In this document: one piece after another, positions 27,319 through 36,663 of the stretch
How the letters are laid out: each line of letters opens with the position of its first letter
Position numbering within the stretch: position 1 is the first letter of the stretch
Assembly: GCA_964652825.1 (NCBI GenBank)
Contig: CAZZCU010000014.1
Coordinates: 1 to 64,000, forward strand
DNA from: CAZZCU01 sp964652825
Lineage (GTDB): Bacteria; Bdellovibrionota_B; Oligoflexia; Oligoflexales; CAZZCU01
DNA: 64,000 nucleotides
Reading direction: 5' to 3'
Made by a program: the position numbers and the translations under genes
Notes under the pieces: model-generated
Told to the model about the DNA's origin: nothing
The model's database searches: none
Seen by the model: the letters and a program-made list of their open reading frames with translations, nothing else

Positions 27319-28233
27319 TCATAAATTTTTTCTGATATCGCTAAACGATTCCAGCACCAGATCCGCTACCGGTGATTCGGGATGCTCGGCGGTGAGGTTG
27401 GCATTCTTGTGAATATTCAGCGGCGGACTGAATTCGTGCAATTTTTGTAACAGCGGCGGCGGAATATTTGCACCGTATTTGGCCCAAGCGGTTTTAACGC
27501 CTAATCTTACGCCTAAACCGATGTCTTTGCGCAAATTATCGCCCAGCCAGAGAACCTGTTGGCGTTTGGTCGCTGGCTCGTCCTGATCAAAATCCATCAG
27601 CACGGTTTTTAGTCCGCGCACACCGGGTTTCTCGTAATCATCGGGTAAAATTCGGATTTTGCCAGTGAAGCCGAAGTCATTTTGCTGCAAATGCTTCAGC
27701 AAAATACGCGCATCGACTTTGACGCGGCCGAGTTTGGCGCTCGTTGGCAAGCGCGGATCCGACAAACCATAGACCGCATCGAACATAGGTAAAATACCCA
27801 GCTTATTTAATTTCCACATCGCCACATAACGCGGCGCATCCGTAAGCGCAACGATCGGCATGCCCCGAAACGCGGTGCGTATCTGCTGTAAAGTTTCGGC
27901 GACACCTGGATATAGAACCATGTGTTTAACCGCCAATGCTTTGAAAACCACGCGCGAGGGGTCGACGCATTCCGAGAGCATGCGATCGATGTCATCACCA
28001 TAGTGTTCGTTGACCGCCGGCAATTCCTGAACCGCGAATGGATATTCAATGGAGCCATGCGCTGCAAAAACTTCTTTGGCCTGCGCCGCCAATGTCGCAT
28101 ATGGGACTTTAATGGTGTCGGCAACCGTACTGAGCAAGCCACCAAAAGCATTAACGTAATAATCGACCCAATCGAACACCGTGTTATCAATGTCCATGAC
28201 CAATAACTTGACTGGGGATTTCTTGCTACTCAC
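27319..28233 (-). CDS. HAD-superfamily hydrolase
   Basis: A 304-residue phosphatase-like protein. Motif I is MDIDNTVFD (Asp14, Asp16), motif II is ALTDAPRY, and LWLGDNLRKDIGLG is the C-terminal metal-binding motif IV. The cap domain lies between about 20 and 120. The length exceeds simple HADs (~220). Substrate unknown. Third gene of the MlaF-like/LpxL-like/HAD operon, nine bases after the acyltransferase stop. Confidence 0.85.
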   Translation of the reverse strand: MSSKKSPVKLLVMDIDNTVFDWVDYYVNAFGGLLSTVADTIKVPYATLAAQAKEVFAAHGSIEYPFAVQELPAVNEHYGDDIDRMLSECVDPSRVVFKALAVKHMVLYPGVAETLQQIRTAFRGMPIVALTDAPRYVAMWKLNKLGILPMFDAVYGLSDPRLPTSAKLGRVKVDARILLKHLQQNDFGFTGKIRILPDDYEKPGVRGLKTVLMDFDQDEPATKRQQVLWLGDNLRKDIGLGVRLGVKTAWAKYGANIPPPLLQKLHEFSPPLNIHKNANLTAEHPESPVADLVLESFSDIRKNL

Positions 28234-28242
28234 CTGCCAACC

Positions 28243-29088
28243 TTATTTCCAACGATCATGCAGCCAGAAGTATTGCTCGGGATTCTGACGGATCATGGCC
28301 TCGACAGCGTCGTTGAACTGCTGCGTGTGGCGCAGAATATCCGCATCCGCGTCGTCGGTCATCTGCAATTCCAGGGGCGGCAAAAACTCTAACACATGTC
28401 GACCTGGGGCAAGGCGCCGGATATACGACGGCACCACCGGGGCCGGCAAACGGCGCACAATCGCCGCTAAACTAGTATTAGTTTTCGCCGGCACGCCGAA
28501 AAACGGCAAACGCGGCTCGCCCGGACGCGCCTGATCGGCAACAAAACCAATAATCTCACCACGACCCAAGGTCTCTTTTACCATCCGCACACCGTCGCCT
28601 TTCTTCTGACGCAGGAGCGGTTCAAAGCCATTACGACGACGCATCGTCTGTACCCAACGATCCACACCCGGCGAGCCGACGCGTTTTACGAACACGTAAC
28701 AGGGCGTCACTAGACGCGTGGTGGCCGCACCCTGTGCCTCCCAGTTGCCCATATGCATGCAAAGGATGTAAACGCCGTTTTGCTCACGCAAAGCCTGCCG
28801 GATATAATCAGCGTTTTGCAGCGTGATATCAGCGGCAATATCCAGATACTGCGAACGCAACGTCTCCAAAGCCGTAAGCGTAAAATGGTAATAACATTGC
28901 CGCGCCATGTTCTGTCGCTGCATCGGGGTTATGGTGTCGCCAAAAGCAATGTTCAGGTTTTTGCTGACAATACGGCGCCGAAAACGCAGGTGATAGGCGA
29001 TGCCAGACAGCACCCACGCCAAACGCGCAATACTTGACCAGGAACATCGGCTTAACAGCCAGGCAATACCGCTTAAAATAAAATACAA
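28243..29088 (-). CDS. LpxL/HtrB-family lauroyl acyltransferase
   Basis: A 281-residue membrane-associated acyltransferase of the lipid A secondary acylation family. The H-x4-E motif is intact in CMHMGNWEAQG (His112, Glu117). A hydrophobic N-terminal helix anchors it. GFVADQARPGEPRLPFFGVPA and a FWLHDRWK-type end are family features. The start is a TTG (29088) behind TAGGTAGC. It follows the MlaF-like ATPase by 28 bases, grouping two outer-membrane lipid functions. Confidence 0.9.
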   Translation of the reverse strand: MYFILSGIAWLLSRCSWSSIARLAWVLSGIAYHLRFRRRIVSKNLNIAFGDTITPMQRQNMARQCYYHFTLTALETLRSQYLDIAADITLQNADYIRQALREQNGVYILCMHMGNWEAQGAATTRLVTPCYVFVKRVGSPGVDRWVQTMRRRNGFEPLLRQKKGDGVRMVKETLGRGEIIGFVADQARPGEPRLPFFGVPAKTNTSLAAIVRRLPAPVVPSYIRRLAPGRHVLEFLPPLELQMTDDADADILRHTQQFNDAVEAMIRQNPEQYFWLHDRWK

Positions 29089-29116
29089 CGTTGCTACCTA
29101 CTAAAACTAAAAAAAC

Positions 29117-29911
29117 TTACCAATGTTTGGCGATAAAGGCGCGTGGCAGATCGAGCTCTTTGGCATAGTCCAGGTCCAAGCCGATTAAACGCACCCCCAA
29201 AAAATGCCGCACCCATTCCGGACCGGTGAGTAACAACTCGCGCCACTCGCCGTCAGCCACCACCTGGCCTTCGTTTATCATAACCAGGCGCGAGGCGAAA
29301 CGAATCGCGATCTCCACCGATGATGTTGCCACCAACAATGTTTTTTGGCTGCTTTGGCCGGCGAGCTGCAAAATCATATTGAGAATGATCGTGGAGGTTA
29401 CCGGATCCAAACCCGAGGTCGGCTCGTCAAAAATCGCCACCTCCGGATCAGTCGCCAGGGCCCGGGCGATACCGACGCGCCGCTGCATACCTCCTGACAA
29501 TTCAAAAGGATACATGTCGGCGGTGCGTCCCAGTTTGACGCCATCCAGTAGTTGTTTGATTTTCGCCTGTATTTCCTCGGAGGTTTTTACGGTCATATGT
29601 CGCATGGCGAACTCGATATTCTGGGCGACCGTCATGTAATCAAAGAGCGCCCCCTGCTGAAAAGCCATGCCGACGCGCTTGAGGATTTGCTGTTTTTCGT
29701 CATCACTAGCGGCGACCATGTCCTGCTCAAACAATTCGACCGCGCCGCGGGTCGGTGGCAATAATCCCAATAATATCTTTAAAATCGTTGACTTACCGCA
29801 TCCACCGGGGCCGAGCAGACTGATGCGCTCGCCTTCATCAACAGCAAAACTGATGTTTTCCAAAACATTGATATCGCCGAACGACATCCGCACGTCTTTA
29901 AGTGAAATCAT
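29117..29911 (-). CDS. ABC transporter ATP-binding protein, MlaF-like
   Basis: A 264-residue ATPase from ATG 29911. Walker A is GPGGCGKST (34-42), the signature LSGGMQRR (138-145) and Walker B VAIFDEPTSGLDP (158-170). VGMAFQQGALFDYMTV is the MlaF-type Q-loop region, suggesting lipid or phospholipid (MCE) transport. No MlaE permease or MCE protein is adjacent, so its partners must be elsewhere. The C-terminus is extended by about 25 residues. First of a three-gene minus operon. Confidence 0.88.
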   Translation of the reverse strand: MISLKDVRMSFGDINVLENISFAVDEGERISLLGPGGCGKSTILKILLGLLPPTRGAVELFEQDMVAASDDEKQQILKRVGMAFQQGALFDYMTVAQNIEFAMRHMTVKTSEEIQAKIKQLLDGVKLGRTADMYPFELSGGMQRRVGIARALATDPEVAIFDEPTSGLDPVTSTIILNMILQLAGQSSQKTLLVATSSVEIAIRFASRLVMINEGQVVADGEWRELLLTGPEWVRHFLGVRLIGLDLDYAKELDLPRAFIAKHW

Positions 29912-30038
29912 TGGTTGACTCCGGTTACCGCTAGGACCTAAATTACCAGCCTTTGAGATTCTGATCTTTAGGATTTTACAGTGTTTCTCGGGACTTCGAC
30001 ACTGCTTAATAGGCAAGATCCAGTTGCAAAGCAAAAAC

Positions 30039-31394
30039 ATGGCGACCGACAGCGGCGCTTTCATCATTGCTGACCCTTTGATTCCCTGCCGAACGTCTCC
30101 GGGTGGGGCTGGGTTTGTCTTTGCACTCGCCAGCAGCGCCCTCAAGTTTGCTTGTGTCACTAAAAATACGGAAACGCCGCGAGAGATCCAAGTCACGCTC
30201 TCGGCGGGGGCACATTGCACACTGCAATTAACCAATGTTCAAGCGTTAACGCTGGAAGGCGACAACGAGGAACATCGACAGTTTGTCGCCGAGATTCAAG
30301 ACGCCACCGGCAAAGTTTGGCTGCGCGATGCATTAGGCAAACTACGCAAGAATCAACACATCGCCATTTGTGCCGATCAGGATGTCGAGACCAGCGATCG
30401 TTATACCGGTTTCAGCGATTATCATTTTCTACCGCAAGCATTGCCGGAATTGAATCTTCAGGATGTGCAAACCAAAACCAGTTTTCTTGGCCGCGAGTTC
30501 GCGGCACCGATGTTGATCACCGGCATGACTGGCGGCATTGAACGCGGTGCCGAAATTAATCGTCGGTTGGCGCTGGCGGCGCAAAATGCTGGCATCCCGA
30601 TGGGAGTGGGCTCGCAGCGCATCGCGTTGGATGATCCGAATCTCGCCGCGATTTTTGCGGTGAAACAATACGCACCAAAAGTATTTTTGATCGGCAATAT
30701 CGGCGCGGCGCAACTCGTCAATGGTTTAAGCATCGCAGATTGCCAACGCGCGCTCGACATGATCGATGCCGATGCTTTGGCGGTGCACGTAAATGTTTTG
30801 CAGGAAAGCGTGCAGGTGGAAGGTGATCACCAGTTCCATGGCTTGCTCAAAAAACTGGCGACGTTAAAGCGGAATTTAGCGGTGCCAATGATCGTCAAGG
30901 AAGTCGGTGGCGGTATTGATCCCGTCACCGCAAAACGCCTGGATGAGATCGGTATCGATGCGATTGATACTGGTGGTCGCGGTGGCACGTCGTGGGGATT
31001 TATCGAAGGTAAGCGCAGCAATAGTCGTCTGACACAACATGCCGCTGATACGTTCCGCGATTGGGGAATACCAACCGCCTATGCATTACGGGCGCTGCAC
31101 CAGCAATCAACCAAAGCAGCATTGATCGCCACGGGTGGTATACGTAGCGGTCTCGATATCGCCAAGGCGATCGCCCTAGGAGCGAGCATGACAGGTATTG
31201 GCTTGCCTTTGTTCCGCGCGGCTTTGTTGGAAGTCGAACATGCCGTTGATGATCTATTGGCCACTTATTTACATGAGCTGAAAATAACCATGCTATGCAC
31301 CGGTGCAAAAACCCTGACTGATTTACGCGAGCAAAATAAAATTTGTCGCGGACTACCATTGGCGGAAGCAGGCCACGTGGACAAGGAAGGATAA
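30039..31394 (+). CDS. fni: Type 2 isopentenyl-diphosphate delta-isomerase with N-terminal extension
   Basis: FMN-dependent IPP/DMAPP isomerase. The conserved core starts at LRKNQHIAICADQDVE (near residue 105) and includes PMLITGMTGG, GVGSQRIAL, VHVNVLQESVQVEGD, DTGGRGGTSWG and ATGGIRSGLDIAKAIALGA. The normal length is ~340-350; from ATG 30039 this is 451 residues, leaving ~105 unexplained at the front. No in-frame ATG, GTG or TTG lies between TTG 30078 and the core, so either the extension is real or translation begins at a non-standard codon such as CTG 30321. First gene of the mevalonate cluster. Confidence 0.88.
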   Translation: MATDSGAFIIADPLIPCRTSPGGAGFVFALASSALKFACVTKNTETPREIQVTLSAGAHCTLQLTNVQALTLEGDNEEHRQFVAEIQDATGKVWLRDALGKLRKNQHIAICADQDVETSDRYTGFSDYHFLPQALPELNLQDVQTKTSFLGREFAAPMLITGMTGGIERGAEINRRLALAAQNAGIPMGVGSQRIALDDPNLAAIFAVKQYAPKVFLIGNIGAAQLVNGLSIADCQRALDMIDADALAVHVNVLQESVQVEGDHQFHGLLKKLATLKRNLAVPMIVKEVGGGIDPVTAKRLDEIGIDAIDTGGRGGTSWGFIEGKRSNSRLTQHAADTFRDWGIPTAYALRALHQQSTKAALIATGGIRSGLDIAKAIALGASMTGIGLPLFRAALLEVEHAVDDLLATYLHELKITMLCTGAKTLTDLREQNKICRGLPLAEAGHVDKEG

Positions 31395-31399
31395 ATGCC

Positions 31400-32665
31400 A
31401 TGAATGAATTCCATACTCATATATCGACGCCTCGCGAAGTCACGGATCATCCTCATCCACGGCGCTACACTAACAAACCAGAGATGTCGTCGCGCTTGCC
31501 GGGTTTTTATGAATTACCGATCGGTGCCCGCATTGATGTTGTCCAACGCTTCGCCGGCCTGAGCGAGCAAGACGCCGTGCAACTGAGTAACTGCGGCACG
31601 CTGACACCTGAGCTGGTGGATGTTTTTATTGAGAACGGCGTCGGCGCCTACAGCCTGCCGCTTGGTATCGCAACGAATTTTCTGATCAATGGCAAAGACG
31701 TATTGATACCCATGGCGGTCGAGGAGACCAGTGTTCTGGCGGCAGCTAGTCACGGCGCTAAACTCGCACGCGCTGGCGGCGGTTTCAGCACCAGCAGCAC
31801 CGAGCCGGTCATGACCGGACAAGTTCAGATTTTTTTGCGCGGCGATTGCGACTACCCCGGCATTTTGCGCGAACATAAACAACACCTACTGGACTTCGCC
31901 AATCGCGGTCAGGAACGCCTGCTTGCCCGCGGCGGCGGCGCCAAGGATTTGGACTGGCATTACATCCCCGAGATGCGGGCAGTGGTGGTACACGTTTACG
32001 TCAACACGTGCGATGCGATGGGTGCGAATATCGTTAACACCATGTGCGAGCGCATCTCGACTTTGGTCAGCGAGATCATTGATTGTGATTTGGGCTTGCG
32101 GATTTTGAGTAATCTGACCGACCGACGTCTAGCAAAAGCACAATGTCTGGTACCGGCTGACGCACTCAACAGTGTCGACTACCATGGCAACGACGTTGTT
32201 GATCGCATCGAAAAAGCTTATTTGTTCGCTTACTATGATCGTTACCGTGCCACCACTCACAACAAAGGCATTATGAACGGTATCGATCCCGTCTTGATCG
32301 CTACCGGCAATGACTGGCGTGCGATTGAGGCCGGAGCACATGCGTATGCTTGCCGCGATGGAACTTATCGACCGATGACCCGTTGGCGCAAAACCCCGGC
32401 CGGTGATCTGGAAGGAACTTTGGAATTACCGATGGCGGTTGGTACCGTCGGCGGTGTCACTAAATTGCATCCTGCGGCACAGGCGGCACTGCGGCTGATG
32501 GGTGAACCTGATGCCAAAACCCTGGCCGAGACTATCTGTGCCGTTGGTCTAGCGCAAAATTTGTCGGCACTGCGGGCGCTGGCATCAGAAGGTATCCAAC
32601 GCGGTCATATGAGTCTGCATCAGAAGAATCTGGAAATGCTGCAGCGACAAGGAAGCAACTGCTGA
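31400..32665 (+). CDS. mvaA: Hydroxymethylglutaryl-CoA reductase, class II
   Basis: A 421-residue enzyme, converting HMG-CoA to mevalonate. Start ATG 31400 has AAGGAAGG nine bases upstream. Catalytic residues are visible: the Glu in MAVEETSVLAA (108-109), Lys289 in HNKGIMNGID, Asp305 in TGNDWRAIE and the late His in RGHMSLH. The sequence resembles class II enzymes (CDAMGANIVNT dinucleotide region). It lies six bases after fni. Confidence 0.96.
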   Translation: MNEFHTHISTPREVTDHPHPRRYTNKPEMSSRLPGFYELPIGARIDVVQRFAGLSEQDAVQLSNCGTLTPELVDVFIENGVGAYSLPLGIATNFLINGKDVLIPMAVEETSVLAAASHGAKLARAGGGFSTSSTEPVMTGQVQIFLRGDCDYPGILREHKQHLLDFANRGQERLLARGGGAKDLDWHYIPEMRAVVVHVYVNTCDAMGANIVNTMCERISTLVSEIIDCDLGLRILSNLTDRRLAKAQCLVPADALNSVDYHGNDVVDRIEKAYLFAYYDRYRATTHNKGIMNGIDPVLIATGNDWRAIEAGAHAYACRDGTYRPMTRWRKTPAGDLEGTLELPMAVGTVGGVTKLHPAAQAALRLMGEPDAKTLAETICAVGLAQNLSALRALASEGIQRGHMSLHQKNLEMLQRQGSNC

Positions 32666-33726
32666 TGGCAAGCTGTGAAGTCAGTATTCCCGGCAAAGTC
32701 ATGCTGAGCGGCGAATATGCTGTACTCGCAGGTGGCGAGGCTTTGGCGGCGACGGTGGACGCGCAGATGTTAGTGCGGGTCGATACCATGGGTCGCGACG
32801 TCGCGGAAAATGCCGCGGTGGAAATCCATAGCGATCTTTGGCAACAGGTTTGGCAATCGTCACGACAAGCACTGCTCCATGAACAAGAGCATTTATCGGA
32901 ACCATTGCTGGCAACCGTGGCGCGCGGGTTGGAGTTGTTTCAACTGCCTGGCGCGAAAATTACCATCAATTCCCAATTGAAATTAGCGTATGGAATCGGC
33001 AGCTCCTCTGCCATGCGTCTTGGTGTATTGGTCGGCATGGCACATCTGCATCAACATAAAGTCGCGATGACTAACTCGGCGCAACTCGAATGCATGCAAC
33101 AAAGTTTTCTATTACAAAAATCCCAACAAAAATATGCATCCGGTTACGACGTAATCACCCAGTATTGCGGCGGTCTCGTGCGCTGTCACCCACTGGACCC
33201 GAGTGTCGCTTGGCCTGGCCACATCGAATCGTTGCCCGGCGCGGCCACGGTGCTACGCGATGTCGCTACCGTATTTGTCGGCACACGCGGCACACCAACA
33301 GCATCGGCAGTGAACACGACCATGCAGTGGCTGAACGAACAGCAACTCATGCCAGCTTTGCAAACGCTCTCCAACCAACTTACCGCCGCGATTTTGACAC
33401 ATTTGGAACAACTCTCGGCGACGAGTTGGCAAAGATTGTTGCACGCGACGATCAGGCAGCGCGAATTCTTTACGTCCGCGCCAACGTTCCCGCACCGCTT
33501 AGCCGAGCAACTGCGCCAACTACCGGGCTGCGATGAGCATTGGACGTTCAAGACCACGGGCGCCGGTGGCGAAGATGCTTTACTGATATTCGCGGCACAG
33601 AAAAACACTGCCATGACTTTGCAGAGCATGTTGACGGAACTTGGCTGGCAGCTCGCACCTTTTGAATTTTGCGAGACCGGCATGAGCGTAGCCTGGCAAC
33701 CGGATCAGATGGAGGCCACGGCATGA
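32665..33726 (+). CDS. Phosphomevalonate kinase (GHMP family)
   Basis: A 353-residue GHMP kinase that should convert mevalonate 5-phosphate to the diphosphate. It has SIPGKVMLSGEYAVLAGG at the N-terminus, the ATP loop YGIGSSSA (109-116), the ASGYDVITQYCGG substrate motif and TTGAGGEDA near the C-terminus. Assignment to phosphomevalonate kinase rests on these plus position between mvaA and mvaD. Its ATG shares one base with the mvaA stop (TGATG). Confidence 0.9.
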   Translation: MASCEVSIPGKVMLSGEYAVLAGGEALAATVDAQMLVRVDTMGRDVAENAAVEIHSDLWQQVWQSSRQALLHEQEHLSEPLLATVARGLELFQLPGAKITINSQLKLAYGIGSSSAMRLGVLVGMAHLHQHKVAMTNSAQLECMQQSFLLQKSQQKYASGYDVITQYCGGLVRCHPLDPSVAWPGHIESLPGAATVLRDVATVFVGTRGTPTASAVNTTMQWLNEQQLMPALQTLSNQLTAAILTHLEQLSATSWQRLLHATIRQREFFTSAPTFPHRLAEQLRQLPGCDEHWTFKTTGAGGEDALLIFAAQKNTAMTLQSMLTELGWQLAPFEFCETGMSVAWQPDQMEATA

Positions 33727-34742
33727 GCCGTCAAACGATTTATAAAGTCACGGCACCGAGCAATATCGCCTTGCTCAAATACTGGGGCAAACGCGACAGC
33801 GTGCGGCAGTGGCCGGCGAATGACTCCCTGTCGATGACATTGCAAAACTGCTATACGGAAACAACCGCGACGCTTTACGATGGACCGGATCATCTCTTTG
33901 CTTTCGCAAACATCCCGACCGCCGCAAACGAGCAAGCCAAAGCACTCGCGCATTTGCATAATCTCGGTAAACTTCTGAACTTCTCCGCACCGCTGACTAT
34001 CCAGACACGTAACACGTTCCCGAGCGATTGTGGTATTGCCAGCAGCGCCAGCGGCATGGCGGCATTGACCATAGCCGCGGTAGCGGCATGGACGACGGCA
34101 CGCAACCTGGAAGATTTAAACAACAAAGGTTATACGCATGAGCGATTGGCACATCTGGCACGCCTTGGAAGCGGCAGTGCCGGCCGCAGTTTGTTCGGTG
34201 GTTTTGTGCACTGGCAGGCGGGTAACCATCCAGATGAGCAGAGGATCACGCAACTGCATCATGCCGAACATTGGCAGCTGTGCGACTTGATCTGCGTGGT
34301 ATCAGACGTCAAGAAAGCCCGCTCCTCGCGCGAGGCCCACGCTGATGCTTGGAACAGTCCGTTATTTAAACCGCGACTGGCCGAGCAGCCGCAACGTCTG
34401 ACAATGATCCAGCAAGCAATTGCGGCTAAAGATTTCGCCGCGCTCGGCAGTCTAATTGAACAGGAAGCTCTGGACATGCATGCTGTAATGATGACGAGCA
34501 ACAACCCCGTCTGCTATATTCACGAGCGAACATCTGAGCTTATTTGTTGGCTGCGTCAACAGCGACAAACGACAGGGTTACCGGCGTATTTCACGCTTGA
34601 TGCCGGGCCAAATTTGCATGTGTTATGTGAGCGTCGGCATGTTGAGGTGATAAAACAACGCTTGGTAACGAATTTCGCGGATTTACAAATCATCGATGAT
34701 CGAGTGGGCATGGGTCCCACCTTGTCATACATTGAGACCTAG
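33723..34742 (+). CDS. mvaD: Diphosphomevalonate decarboxylase
   Basis: A 339-residue GHMP-family enzyme that makes isopentenyl diphosphate. Diagnostic motifs: APSNIALLKYWGKRD (11-25), PANDSLSMTL (31-40), SDCGIASSASG (101-111), SAGRSLFGGFVHW (151-163) and LDAGPN near 300. The start ATG overlaps the previous stop as ATGA (33723-33726); an upstream in-frame ATG inside the kinase gene was rejected. Confidence 0.96.
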   Translation: MSRQTIYKVTAPSNIALLKYWGKRDSVRQWPANDSLSMTLQNCYTETTATLYDGPDHLFAFANIPTAANEQAKALAHLHNLGKLLNFSAPLTIQTRNTFPSDCGIASSASGMAALTIAAVAAWTTARNLEDLNNKGYTHERLAHLARLGSGSAGRSLFGGFVHWQAGNHPDEQRITQLHHAEHWQLCDLICVVSDVKKARSSREAHADAWNSPLFKPRLAEQPQRLTMIQQAIAAKDFAALGSLIEQEALDMHAVMMTSNNPVCYIHERTSELICWLRQQRQTTGLPAYFTLDAGPNLHVLCERRHVEVIKQRLVTNFADLQIIDDRVGMGPTLSYIET

Positions 34743-34792
34743 AAAATAACTTGGTTGAGCGGCGGAAGCAGAGGCAAAGGAAGAAGCTGTAA

Positions 34793-35809
34793 ATGTTGCA
34801 GATCGACAGATTGAGAAACGATAGTCATGACGTTAAGCCGGTCATGGTGGACACTAGTGTCATTCGCGAAGAAGCCGGCGCCTGCGGCAAAGCGATTATC
34901 GTCGGTGAACACGCGGTGGTGTATGGCGCGCGAGCAATCGCTTTGCCGCTAACCTCCATGAGTATTCGGTTGAAAGCCGACTTTCACTTGCGCGACGAAT
35001 ATCCCGGCAGTGCCGAGCGCAGTTGCGACAGCGAGCTATGGCTGAGCGACAGTCTGATTTCTGACCAGGGCAGCGAAGTTTTGCGCGATGCCATGCAGTT
35101 GCTGAATCTGCCGAAGGGTCGACTCTCAATCCGAGGCACGTCCAGCTTGCCGATCGGCGCCGGACTGGGATCGTCGGCGACTTTATGCGTTGCCCTGTTG
35201 CGTGTTCTCACGCGCTTAATTGATCGCACCATGCCGCTCGGTGAATTGGCGGAACTTGCCAATACCTTGGAGCGTCGTTTTCACGGCAATCCGTCCGGAC
35301 TCGATACAGCGGTTGTCGCTTATGAAGCCATCGTCGCGTTTCGACGCGCGCAGACACCGGCAATCATCAAAGCCCGCGCCCCCAAAAACAGCGCCGAACC
35401 ATGCTGGCGCTTTGCGATCATCGATAGCGGCATTCGTGCTTCGACCATGGTGATGGTGAAAGCGGCGGCACCGTATTTTAAAGGTGAAATGGGCGAGCAT
35501 CGTCTGCGACTGTTTGAAACCATGGCGGATCAAGTATTTGCTGGTTTGACCAGCGGTGACGAACTAGCGGTTGCCGACGGCATGACCCATGCAAATATTT
35601 TGTTAACTGAAGCCGGCGTTTCCAACCCGAAGTTGCAAGAAATCATTGATATTTGCGCTGCCTGCGGTTGCCTGGCTGCCAAACTCACCGGAGCCGGCGG
35701 CGGCGGTGCCGTGCTAGCTTTGTTAAGCCCACAGCTCGCCGAGCAGCAACTCACACAGCTGCGACAGCAACTCGGAGAAGCACTTGTTTACGAGGTCAAA
35801 CTCCCGTGA
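34793..35809 (+). CDS. mvk: Mevalonate kinase
   Basis: A 338-residue GHMP kinase converting mevalonate to its 5-phosphate. Motifs: GKAIIVGEHAVVYG (32-45), the ATP loop IGAGLGSSAT (121-130), HGNPSGLDTAV and KLTGAGGGG near the C-terminus. The N-terminus is about 25 residues longer than typical, so a later start is possible. A 50-base gap precedes it; its stop overlaps the mqnD start as GTGA. Confidence 0.93.
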   Translation: MLQIDRLRNDSHDVKPVMVDTSVIREEAGACGKAIIVGEHAVVYGARAIALPLTSMSIRLKADFHLRDEYPGSAERSCDSELWLSDSLISDQGSEVLRDAMQLLNLPKGRLSIRGTSSLPIGAGLGSSATLCVALLRVLTRLIDRTMPLGELAELANTLERRFHGNPSGLDTAVVAYEAIVAFRRAQTPAIIKARAPKNSAEPCWRFAIIDSGIRASTMVMVKAAAPYFKGEMGEHRLRLFETMADQVFAGLTSGDELAVADGMTHANILLTEAGVSNPKLQEIIDICAACGCLAAKLTGAGGGGAVLALLSPQLAEQQLTQLRQQLGEALVYEVKLP

Positions 35810-36663
35810 AAATATCGCTCGCTTACAGTCCGGACACCGATGATGCGTTTATGATCCGCGCCTTGCGCGAACAGCTTATCGATTGCGGTAGCTATGATTT
35901 TACTTTCACCTCCGAAGATATTCAGGTGCTGAATCAAGATGCCCTACGCGGCGTCTATGATATCAGCGCCGTTAGCATCGCCGTGTATCCGCGACTTGCG
36001 GCTGATTACTGGCTCATGCCGATTGGTGCCAGCATCGGCGAACGTTTTGGACCAGCGATCGTCACGGTGGCCGGCAGCAACATACGACAAGTTCATGAGC
36101 TGCAAAACCAGCGTATCGCCGTGCCCGGCTTACAAACCTCGGCTTATCTGGCGGCACTGGCGCTGATCGGTCCTTTCACCCCCGTCCCCATGCGTTTTGA
36201 TCTGATCGCGGCGGCGGTTCGTCGAGGCGAAGTCGATGCAGGAATTTTGATCCATGAATTGCAGATCAACTGCGAGGCCGCTGGTTTAGTAAAAATGAAT
36301 GATTTGGGGACGCTATGGGATCAACACTTTCAGCTGCCGTTGCCGCTGGGCGGCATCGTTATTCGCAGAAGCCTTGGTAATGAACATGTCCAGGCTTTGA
36401 CTGCCCTGTATAAGCGCAGCATCGAATACGCGCTCACCTCACGTCAAACCAGTCTGACCATTGCCATCGATCAGGCAAAAACCACGCTCGACCATGATCT
36501 CGCTGATCGTTATATTGATATGTACGTCAACCATAACACCTTGCAGTTGGAACCACGGGTTATCGCTGGCATCGATCGGTTGTTCGCCGCGGGAGCGGCG
36601 CATGGATTGCACCAAACTTTACGTGTCGCTGAATTTATTAGCGTACCGGAGAATCTACTATGA
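35806..36663 (+). CDS. mqnD: 1,4-dihydroxy-6-naphthoate synthase
   Basis: A 285-residue MqnD of the futalosine menaquinone pathway. The N-terminus KISLAYSPDTDDAFMIRAL, the YDISAVSIAVYP segment, GASIGERFGPAIV, and a later region with the active-site His (LIHELQ) fit the family. Start is GTG 35806, overlapping the mvk stop; upstream codons in this frame belong to mvk. Its stop overlaps the mqnE start (ATGA, 36660-36663). Confidence 0.93.
   Translation: MKISLAYSPDTDDAFMIRALREQLIDCGSYDFTFTSEDIQVLNQDALRGVYDISAVSIAVYPRLAADYWLMPIGASIGERFGPAIVTVAGSNIRQVHELQNQRIAVPGLQTSAYLAALALIGPFTPVPMRFDLIAAAVRRGEVDAGILIHELQINCEAAGLVKMNDLGTLWDQHFQLPLPLGGIVIRRSLGNEHVQALTALYKRSIEYALTSRQTSLTIAIDQAKTTLDHDLADRYIDMYVNHNTLQLEPRVIAGIDRLFAAGAAHGLHQTLRVAEFISVPENLL

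Noticed and set aside
29912..30235. Upstream extension of the MlaF-like ATPase frame
   Set aside because: The frame is open but the ABC domain begins normally at ATG 29911 and the added sequence has no family match.
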